NCBI GenBank assembly: GCA_015490255.1
Contig: WFYF01000021.1
Location: forward strand, 1-6,278
Reading direction: 5' to 3'
Length of the DNA stretch: 6,278 nucleotides
Source: Caldifarciminota bacterium
Lineage (GTDB): Bacteria; Hydrothermota; Hydrothermia; S141-80
The position numbers and the translations under genes are program-made. This document shows, in pieces, positions 1-5,378 of the stretch. The notes beneath the pieces were generated by a model. The model searched no databases and had not been told where the DNA came from. It saw only the letters and a list, made by a program, of their open reading frames with translations. Each line of letters starts with the position of its first letter. Position 1 is the first letter of the stretch.

Positions 1-1
1 G

Positions 2-106
2 GCCGATCACAGCTGGGGGGACACCCTCCGTGCCACGGTGGTGCGGGAGGGGGACACCCTTGAAATCCTTTTGCCCCTGATTCGCAAACAGGAGGAGGCT
101 CCATGA
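2..106 (+). CDS. C-terminal end of an unidentified upstream protein (partial)
   Basis: An open frame enters from the left edge and runs 34 codons to a TGA at 104-106. The visible tail begins ADHSWGDTLRATVVREGD and ends in a charged RKQEEAP. The stop overlaps the ATG of the next gene as ATGA, and the AGGAGG-type ribosome site for that gene lies inside this reading frame, which is typical of a real, translationally coupled gene end. The alternation of short hydrophobic strands with an R-E-G-D turn (VVREGDTLEILLPL) looks like the last two beta strands of a PDZ domain, but this is weak resemblance in a very short piece. The family is not recognised. The coding call rests on the frame, the coupling and the downstream context. 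Confidence 0.6.
   Translation, partial: ADHSWGDTLRATVVREGDTLEILLPLIRKQEEAP
90..98 (+). promoter_or_regulatory. Ribosome binding site for the gene starting at 103
   Basis: AGGAGGAGG ends 4 bases before the ATG at 103; its first AGGAGG copy (90-95) is 7 bases away. The in-frame codons back to a TGA at 61-63 contain no other usual start, so this site and the ATG fix the start of the next gene. That matters because its predicted signal peptide is unusually short. Confidence 0.8.
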
Positions 107-2091
107 CCTGGCTGGTTGTCGCAACCCTCTCCACCCTGGCTTTTGAGCCCTTTGACAGCCTGGGGCTCTGGACCGTCACGGACGGCAACGGTGACGGTGT
201 GACCTGGACGGCAGACTTCACCTATCCCGGGGGGCTGCCCACGCCTTCGGGATTTTCCGGCTCTTTTGCCGTTTATAGCGACGATGCGGCAACAGACACG
301 GCTGCGGCCACCCAGGAAGTGCTGGAGCGGGTGTTCGGGCTTCCCGGGGTGAGCCTGTCCCAGCTTTTGCTGGAGTTTGACTACGCCTTCTATGCGGTGG
401 GAGGGGACACCTTCCGGGTGGAGGCGGCCTACAAAAGCGGGGGTGTGTGGAGCAGCCCCGAGGTGATCTATGCGTCCACCCAGCTTGCCGACACGGGGCG
501 CATCACGCACACCTTTTCCGCGGCCTATCTCTCCGCGGAGTCCCTGATGGTCCGCTTTGTGTATGCCGACGACGGCGTCTGGGGATGGGGCGTGGCGGTG
601 GACAACGTCCGGCTCCTCGGGGACTGGAGCCTGGCCGGAGACGTGGGGGTCTCGGCCATTCTCTCCCCGAACGGCTGGGTTCCTGAAAATGATCAGCAGA
701 ACATTCCGCTGGTGGTGGAGGTGTTTTCCAACGATCCCTCGGCCACGGTGAACGCCACCTTGACGGTGGAGGTGTTTGACACCGCAGGCAACGGTCCCCT
801 TTACAGCCAGTCCCAGCCGGTGTCCCTTTCCCCGCAGAGCACCCAGCAGGTCCAGCTTCCCAACATCACGGGGCTTGCCCTGGATGACCGGTATCAGGTG
901 GTGGCCACCCTCACAGCCTCCGGGGATCCCTTCACCCCCAACAACACCCTTTCGGCCACCTTTGACCTCACGCCCGCAGAGGTGGGGACCATTCTGGCCG
1001 CATACGATCTTTCCGGGATGCTGCCGGCTAATCAGTATCTCCGGGGTGTGGATGCGGCGTGGGGACAGAACTTCCTTTATCTTCTCGTGGCCCAGCCCAA
1101 CACGTCCAACCCTCCTTCAGGACCGCACCGGTATTTCGTCTATCGCTTTGAGCCAGCCACAAACACCCTGACCCAGCTCTTTGAAGTGCCGCTGGTCCAC
1201 CCTTCGGGCTATACCCAGGGAATCATGGACTACGCGGTGGATCTCACCTTTGTTCCGGACTCTGGCTTTTTCTGGGTCAGTCTGTATGGGGACTCGGCGA
1301 ATGCCCTGTATGGGCAGTATCTCCTGAAGGTGGACACCACGGGAGCCCTTCTGGACTCCCTGAACTGGGCGGACACGGTGGACCTCTACGGTGTGCCCAT
1401 GGGGCTGGACTGGGATCCGGTGACGCAGAAGCTCTATGTGACCAATGTGCCTCCCCAGGGCTTCGGCAATCCCCAGGTCTACCGGATCAACTTCACGGTG
1501 GATCCCATCTATGAGCGGATTTACGAAACGCCTGGAGGGGCGGAGTACAGCGGTCTGGCCCACGTCTGGGACGGGACCCGCCGGTTTGTGCTTTCCCGCA
1601 GCGACGAGATCGTCTTCGTGGAATATCAGTTTGACTCCCTCTTCTGGGGAGATTCGGTGTTCACACCCGTGAACCGGGGCAAGATCTTCCTGAACGGCAT
1701 CCAGGGGGTGGATTTTGTGGCCTCCAGCGACCTCATCCGGACGGCCCGGGGCTGGGCCACCCAGGACGATGGGGCCGGCGTGAAGCGCCTGCTCCTCCTT
1801 TCCCTCGGCGAACGCTACAGCACCCCGGTGGAAGAAGCTTCCGGTGCAGGGGCGCCTTCCCTTGCCCGCCTGTCGGTGCAGGGCAGGGTGCTGGAACTTG
1901 CCTGGGGGCTCCCGGTGGGAAGCCCCTTCCGGCTTGCGCTGTTTGACCCGCTGGGACGGCAGGTGCTTTCCCGGTCGGGTCGGGTTCAGGGCATCACCCG
2001 GGTTGTGCTTCCCCGGGGAGTGCGGGGGGTGATGTTCCTCAAACTTCAGGGGGCGGGACACAATGAGACGAAGAAGATCCTGGTTCCGTAA
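103..2091 (+). CDS. Secreted multidomain protein: jelly-roll adhesin-like domain, Ig-like domain, propeller-like region, T9SS-like C-terminal domain
   Basis: This 662-residue protein appears to be exported. A short hydrophobic stretch (residues 1-13, MTWLVVATLSTLA) could be a signal peptide, although it has no basic residue. Residues about 15-172 resemble the cleaved-adhesin or 'choice-of-anchor J' jelly-roll family: FEPFDSLGLWTVTDGNGDG at the start, SFAVYSDDA in the middle, and the closing strand VAVDNVRLLG. Residues about 175-290 look like a CARDB or Ig-like domain, with NVTLTVEVFD-like alternating strands and TPNNTLSATF at the end. Residues about 293-575 contain WD/YVTN-like strands (GLDWDPVTQKLYVTN, GVDFVASSD) suggesting a beta-propeller; the blade count is unclear. 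After a VEEAS linker, residues about 584-662 resemble a type IX secretion sorting domain: LALFDPLGR, then VVLPRGVRG, ending KKILVP. No catalytic motif was seen. A surface adhesion or binding role is inferred. It is coupled to the upstream gene by ATGA, and its last 29 bases overlap the next gene. Confidence 0.9.
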   Translation: MTWLVVATLSTLAFEPFDSLGLWTVTDGNGDGVTWTADFTYPGGLPTPSGFSGSFAVYSDDAATDTAAATQEVLERVFGLPGVSLSQLLLEFDYAFYAVGGDTFRVEAAYKSGGVWSSPEVIYASTQLADTGRITHTFSAAYLSAESLMVRFVYADDGVWGWGVAVDNVRLLGDWSLAGDVGVSAILSPNGWVPENDQQNIPLVVEVFSNDPSATVNATLTVEVFDTAGNGPLYSQSQPVSLSPQSTQQVQLPNITGLALDDRYQVVATLTASGDPFTPNNTLSATFDLTPAEVGTILAAYDLSGMLPANQYLRGVDAAWGQNFLYLLVAQPNTSNPPSGPHRYFVYRFEPATNTLTQLFEVPLVHPSGYTQGIMDYAVDLTFVPDSGFFWVSLYGDSANALYGQYLLKVDTTGALLDSLNWADTVDLYGVPMGLDWDPVTQKLYVTNVPPQGFGNPQVYRINFTVDPIYERIYETPGGAEYSGLAHVWDGTRRFVLSRSDEIVFVEYQFDSLFWGDSVFTPVNRGKIFLNGIQGVDFVASSDLIRTARGWATQDDGAGVKRLLLLSLGERYSTPVEEASGAGAPSLARLSVQGRVLELAWGLPVGSPFRLALFDPLGRQVLSRSGRVQGITRVVLPRGVRGVMFLKLQGAGHNETKKILVP

Positions 2092-2914
2092 TCTCGTCGT
2101 GGTGGGGCTTGCCGCCACCCTCACCGGCTGTGCGGTGGGGGTGGTGGACACCGGTTTTGTGGGGGTGTGGAAGTTCCTGGGGAAAGTGAAGATGGAGGAG
2201 ACGGGGGATGGCTTTGTGGGGCTTTATATTCCCGCCATCCAGCAGCTCCTCCGGGTGCCGGTTTACAACGTGGCTCTGCATTTCACCTCTGACCGGGACA
2301 CAGAAGGCCGGGAAGAGCCCATTGACGTGCTGACCAAGGACGGGCTTCCCATCGTGGTGGAGATGACGGTGGTCTATCGGGTGGTCCCGGACAGCGCTGC
2401 GGAGCTCTATGTGCAGTATAACGGCGACTGGGAGACCAACTTTCTGCGTCCCACCATCCGTTCGGCGGTCCGGAACATCGCAAGCCAGTTCCGGGCGGTG
2501 GAATTCTATCAGAACCGGAAGGCTGTGGAAGAGGCCATTGATCAGGAGATCCGGCAGGCGGTGAAAGAGCAGACCGGTAAGCTTGAGATTGTGGATGTGC
2601 GGGTGCGGGAGCTCCGGTTGCCCCAGGACTTTGTCCGGGCCATTGAAGCCAAACTGGTGGCCCAGCAGGAAGCCGAGAAGATGCAGTTTGTTCTGGAGAA
2701 AGAGCAGAAAGAAAAAGAGCGGAAGGTGATTGAGGCTCAGGGGATTGCCGAGGCCCAGCGCATCATCCGGGCTTCCCTCACCCGGGAATATCTCCAGTGG
2801 TATTACATTGAGCGCCTGAAGGACGTGCTGGCCTCCCAGAACAACACGGTGATCATCATGCCCTTTGACCAGAGCCTGATCCCCATGATCCAGGTTCCGG
2901 GAGGGAAGCGGTGA
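2063..2914 (+). CDS. SPFH/Band 7 (prohibitin-like) lipoprotein
   Basis: This 283-residue protein belongs to the prohibitin/stomatin/HflK-HflC superfamily, whose members form large membrane-bound rings that scaffold or regulate other membrane proteins. The N-terminus is a lipoprotein signal: basic MRRRR, hydrophobic LVVVGLAA, then the lipobox L20-T21-G22-C23, so C23 should be lipidated and residue 24 (Ala) is not an inner-membrane-retention Asp. The Band 7 domain covers roughly residues 27-195, with the typical DVLTKDGLPIVVEMTVVYRV strands and the LRPTIRSAVRNIAS helix. Residues about 193-240 form the charged, Glu/Lys/Gln-rich coiled coil (VAQQEAEKMQFVLEKEQKEK and the EAQGIAEAQRI motif) usual after this domain. 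The tail NNTVIIMP is also typical of prohibitins. ATG 2063 is preferred because it gives a complete signal peptide; AGGGGG at 2048-2053 is a fair ribosome site. The gene overlaps its upstream neighbour by 29 bases. Periplasm-facing lipid anchorage is inferred. Confidence 0.92.
   Translation: MRRRRSWFRNLVVVGLAATLTGCAVGVVDTGFVGVWKFLGKVKMEETGDGFVGLYIPAIQQLLRVPVYNVALHFTSDRDTEGREEPIDVLTKDGLPIVVEMTVVYRVVPDSAAELYVQYNGDWETNFLRPTIRSAVRNIASQFRAVEFYQNRKAVEEAIDQEIRQAVKEQTGKLEIVDVRVRELRLPQDFVRAIEAKLVAQQEAEKMQFVLEKEQKEKERKVIEAQGIAEAQRIIRASLTREYLQWYYIERLKDVLASQNNTVIIMPFDQSLIPMIQVPGGKR
2900..2904 (+). promoter_or_regulatory. Ribosome binding site deciding between GTG 2911 and ATG 2914
   Basis: GGAGG lies 9 bases before ATG 2914 and 6 bases before GTG 2911. 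Both spacings work. The ATG forms a TGATG stop-start junction and is the commoner start codon, so it is preferred. In-frame sequence back to a stop at 2866-2868 contains no other usual start, so the two choices differ by only one residue. Confidence 0.65.
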
Positions 2915-4185
2915 TGGGGCTCGCCCTTGTGGCAGCCGTGCAGCTCGTGCCGCTCGTGAACATTCCGGTGGCGGGTGGTCTTGCGGATCTGTGGGTGGAA
3001 GACACCCTGGCCTTTGTGATGGCCCCTTGGGGAGCCACGCCGTACGTTCACATCTACAGCGTGGCTGACCCCGCCAATCCCGTGCATCTTGCCGCCGTCA
3101 CCGATCCCAGGCTGCAAAACCCCTGGGATCTCAAGGCGGAGGGCAACCATCTGTATGTGGCCAACCAGTGCTTTGGCTCGCCCTGTCAGGATTCCGCCGG
3201 TGTGCTCATCTGGGACATCACGGATCCCTCCAGCCCCGTTCTGACGGGATGGATTCCCCTCCCCTATGGCACCCACAACATTTTCGTGCACAACGGTATC
3301 CTGTATACGGCCGGAGAGGTGGAAATCTGGGATGTGAGCAATCCGGCCCAGCCTGCCCAGCTTGTTGTTCTATCCAGCGTGGATGGGGCCTTGCAGTCTT
3401 ATGACGCACATGACATCGCGGTTTCCGGAGACACGCTGTACGTTGCCGCCGGGACCTTCAGTCAGAATGGCATTTTTGGGACACTCCGGATGTATGATGT
3501 CAGCACCCCCTCCTCCCCGGTCCTTGCGGGATATTCTCCAACCCTGTCCCAGGGTTCAGGCTCCTGGGGACACGCCGTCTGGCCGACGGAAAGCCGGCAG
3601 TTCGTGGTGCAAACCGACGAGGTTGAGGAAGGTGCTGTGTGGATCTGGTCCACTCAGACCACCCCATGGACCCTTGTGGGAAGTTTTGACCTTGGCGATC
3701 CCATCGCCCACAACGTCCAGGTGGTGGGGGACAGTCTGGCCTTCGTCTCCCACTATACGGCGGGCCTGGTGGTCCTGGACATTTCCGACCCGACCAACCC
3801 CGTTCTGGCCGCCCGGTATGACACCTATCCTCAAAGCGATGCCGGACTGTACGAAGGGGCGTGGGGCGTGATGGTTCGGTGGCCCTTCGTGTATGTGAGC
3901 GACATGCAATCGGGGCTGTGGATCTTCCAGGTCCAGACGGTGGACGTGGCGGAAAGAAACGACCGGATGGGACCGTCCTTCCTCGTGGAGGGAAGGCACA
4001 TCCGGCTTTCTTCCCGGATCCCTCAGGCGCGCGTCGGGCTGCTGGATGCCCTTGGCCGGGTCCGCTGGACAGCTTCTCTCACCGGCGGGGACCGCGTCGC
4101 CCTCCCTCTTCTGTCTCCCGGGGTGTATCGCATCATGGTGACGTCCCCGGCAGGGACCTGGACCCGGACCCTGATGGTGCCGTGA
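2914..4185 (+). CDS. Secreted LVIVD-repeat seven-bladed beta-propeller with T9SS-like C-terminal domain
   Basis: This 423-residue protein is built of repeats of the LVIVD type, like those in 'choice-of-anchor B' surface proteins. Seven blades can be counted, at about residues 20-60, 70-113, 118-153, 164-207, 216-258, 263-302 and 315-340. Each has a pattern of a D/H-x-hydrophobic strand, then LYVA, then a I/L-W/Y/L-D-I/V-S-D/N/T-P-x-x-P-V-L turn; VLIWDITDPSSPVL and LVVLDISDPTNPVL are the clearest. The fifth blade (VWIWSTQTTPW) is degenerate and the seventh is short. Histidines recur at the blade entry strands (H121, H166, H220, H266). The N-terminus is hydrophobic but short and uncharged (MGLALVAAVQLVPL). 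After a VAERND linker the last 65 or so residues match a type IX sorting-like domain: VGLLDALGR, LLSPGVYRIMV and a final LMVP. No enzyme motif was seen. A protein- or ligand-binding surface role is inferred. The start shares one base with the preceding stop, so co-translation with the SPFH gene is likely. Confidence 0.9.
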   Translation: MGLALVAAVQLVPLVNIPVAGGLADLWVEDTLAFVMAPWGATPYVHIYSVADPANPVHLAAVTDPRLQNPWDLKAEGNHLYVANQCFGSPCQDSAGVLIWDITDPSSPVLTGWIPLPYGTHNIFVHNGILYTAGEVEIWDVSNPAQPAQLVVLSSVDGALQSYDAHDIAVSGDTLYVAAGTFSQNGIFGTLRMYDVSTPSSPVLAGYSPTLSQGSGSWGHAVWPTESRQFVVQTDEVEEGAVWIWSTQTTPWTLVGSFDLGDPIAHNVQVVGDSLAFVSHYTAGLVVLDISDPTNPVLAARYDTYPQSDAGLYEGAWGVMVRWPFVYVSDMQSGLWIFQVQTVDVAERNDRMGPSFLVEGRHIRLSSRIPQARVGLLDALGRVRWTASLTGGDRVALPLLSPGVYRIMVTSPAGTWTRTLMVP

Positions 4186-4198
4186 GAAACGTGAGAAA
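4181..4198 (+). repeat. Perfect 9-bp tandem duplication over the stop codon
   Basis: CGTGAGAAA occurs twice in direct succession (4181-4189 and 4190-4198). The first copy contains the TGA stop of the propeller gene; the second lies in the gap before the next gene. It looks like a small slippage duplication. The 38-base gap (4186-4223) otherwise holds an A-rich run and a ribosome site. No hairpin with a T-run and no clear promoter boxes were seen in it. Confidence 0.7.
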
Positions 4199-4209
4199 AA
4201 CAACATAAC

Positions 4210-4215
4210 GGGAGG
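4210..4215 (+). promoter_or_regulatory. Ribosome binding site fixing the aldolase/phosphatase start at ATG 4224
   Basis: GGGAGG ends 8 bases before ATG 4224, an ideal spacing. An in-frame TTG at 4218 is only 2 bases from it and is unlikely to be used. The ATG start also gives the N-terminus MKVTLSVIKAD, which puts the metal ligands Asp and His at residues 11 and 18 as expected for the family. Confidence 0.8.
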
Positions 4216-4223
4216 TTTTGAGG

Positions 4224-5366
4224 ATGAAGGTCACCCTCAGCGTGATCAAAGCCGATATCGGAGGCTATGTCGGGCACTCCGGCATCCATCCCCGCCTCAA
4301 GGAGGTGGCGGATGAGGAACTCCGGAAGGCCAAAGAGGACGGTCTGATTCTGGACTATGTGGTGATGAGCGTGGGAGACGACCTTCAGCTCGTCATCACC
4401 CACACCAAAGGCCCCGACAGTGGAGAAATCCACAAGCTGGCTTGGGATACCTTCATGGAGGCCACCCAGGAAGCCCGCCGGCTGAAACTCTATGGGGCCG
4501 GCCAGGACCTTCTTTCCGACACGTTTTCCGGAAACGTCAAAGGCATGGGCCCCGGTGTGGCGGAGATGGAGTTTGAGGAGCGCCCCTCCGAGCCGGTGGT
4601 GGTGTTTATGGCGGACAAGACCTCACCGGGAGCCTGGAACTATGCCCTTTACAAGATGTTTGCCGATCCCTTCAACACGCCGGGTCTGGTGATTGATCCC
4701 AGCATGAACCAGGGCTTCATCTTTGAGGTGCTGGACCTCTACAACAACCGGGTGATCAAGTTCAAGGCACCGGAGGAGCTTTACAAGCTTCTCGCCTTCA
4801 TCGGTGCGCCGGAAGAATACACCATTCGCTATGTGTACCGGGCTTCAGACGGTGCGATCGCAGCCGCCTCCTCCACCCAGCGCCTTTCCCTCATCGCCGG
4901 GCGCTATATCGGGAAGGACGACCCTGTGCTGATTGTGCGGGCCCAGTCGGGTTTCCCCGCGGTGGGAGAACTTCTGGAGCCCTTTGCTTCTCCCTGGATT
5001 GTGCCCGGGTGGATGCGGGGATCCCATCATGGTCCGCTGATGCCCGTGGCCTTCTATCAGGCCAATCCCACCCGTTTTGACGGCCCGCCCCGGGTGATCG
5101 CGGCGGGGTTTCAGATCGCGGAAGGTCGGCTGGTGGGTCCCCGGGATCTGTTTGACGACCCCTCTTTTGACGACGCCCGTCGCCAGGCCAACGAACTGGC
5201 CAATTATCTCCGCAGGATGGGACCCTTTGAGCCCCATCGCCTGGGGCTGAAGGAGATGGAATACACCACCCTGCCCAAACTTATGAAAGAGCTCAAGGAT
5301 CGCTGGGAGGATGCGGAGAAGTTCACCTCCGACATCCGTGAAGATGCCGGAAAAGACGTGGAATAA
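4224..5366 (+). CDS. fbp: Bifunctional fructose-1,6-bisphosphate aldolase/phosphatase (class V FBPase)
   Basis: The 380-residue enzyme joins glyceraldehyde-3-phosphate and dihydroxyacetone phosphate into fructose-1,6-bisphosphate and then removes the C1 phosphate to give fructose-6-phosphate, so it drives gluconeogenesis in one direction in the cytoplasm. Family members, about 360-400 residues long, occur in archaea and in deep-branching, mostly thermophilic bacteria. The sequence carries the family's expected Mg2+ and active-site residues: D11 and H18 in KADIGGYVGHSGIHP, D52-D53 in SVGDDLQL, Q94 in LYGAGQDLL, D131 in VFMADKTSPGAWN, and K231-D232-D233 in RYIGKDDPV. K231 is the expected Schiff-base lysine for the aldolase step; Y228 and Y347 (in MEYTTLP) are the expected catalytic tyrosines. 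These assignments are from remembered family motifs. The protein is intact, with no signal peptide. It follows the propeller gene after 38 bases and precedes the ATPase gene by 12, so joint transcription with the latter is likely. Confidence 0.97.
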   Translation: MKVTLSVIKADIGGYVGHSGIHPRLKEVADEELRKAKEDGLILDYVVMSVGDDLQLVITHTKGPDSGEIHKLAWDTFMEATQEARRLKLYGAGQDLLSDTFSGNVKGMGPGVAEMEFEERPSEPVVVFMADKTSPGAWNYALYKMFADPFNTPGLVIDPSMNQGFIFEVLDLYNNRVIKFKAPEELYKLLAFIGAPEEYTIRYVYRASDGAIAAASSTQRLSLIAGRYIGKDDPVLIVRAQSGFPAVGELLEPFASPWIVPGWMRGSHHGPLMPVAFYQANPTRFDGPPRVIAAGFQIAEGRLVGPRDLFDDPSFDDARRQANELANYLRRMGPFEPHRLGLKEMEYTTLPKLMKELKDRWEDAEKFTSDIREDAGKDVE

Positions 5367-5371
5367 GGAGG
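5365..5371 (+). promoter_or_regulatory. Strong ribosome binding site for the ATPase subunit A gene
   Basis: AAGGAGG overlaps the last two bases of the upstream TAA stop and sits 7 bases before ATG 5379. It fixes the start and shows that the two genes are tightly packed. Confidence 0.85.
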
Positions 5372-5378
5372 CAAAGGG

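Noticed and set aside
1117..2151. Open frame of 344 codons on the - strand
   Set aside because: It is antisense to the multidomain secreted protein, rich in Pro, His and Arg, with no domain pattern. It is a shadow of the codon bias.
3556..4206. Open frame of 216 codons on the - strand
   Set aside because: It is antisense to the clearly repeated propeller gene, with shadow-like composition and no ribosome site of note.
3861..4208. 115-codon + strand frame overlapping the end of the propeller gene
   Set aside because: It is an out-of-frame copy of the coding region with Arg/Pro/Gly-rich low-complexity content. The propeller frame carries the recognisable sorting-like domain through the same bases.
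4218..4220. TTG as start of the aldolase/phosphatase
   Set aside because: It is only 2 bases from the GGGAGG ribosome site. ATG 4224 has ideal spacing and gives the expected family N-terminus.
4186..4223. Possible terminator or promoter in the 38-base gap
   Set aside because: No inverted repeat followed by T residues is present, and no -35/-10 pair with proper spacing could be made out; the A-rich run alone is not enough.
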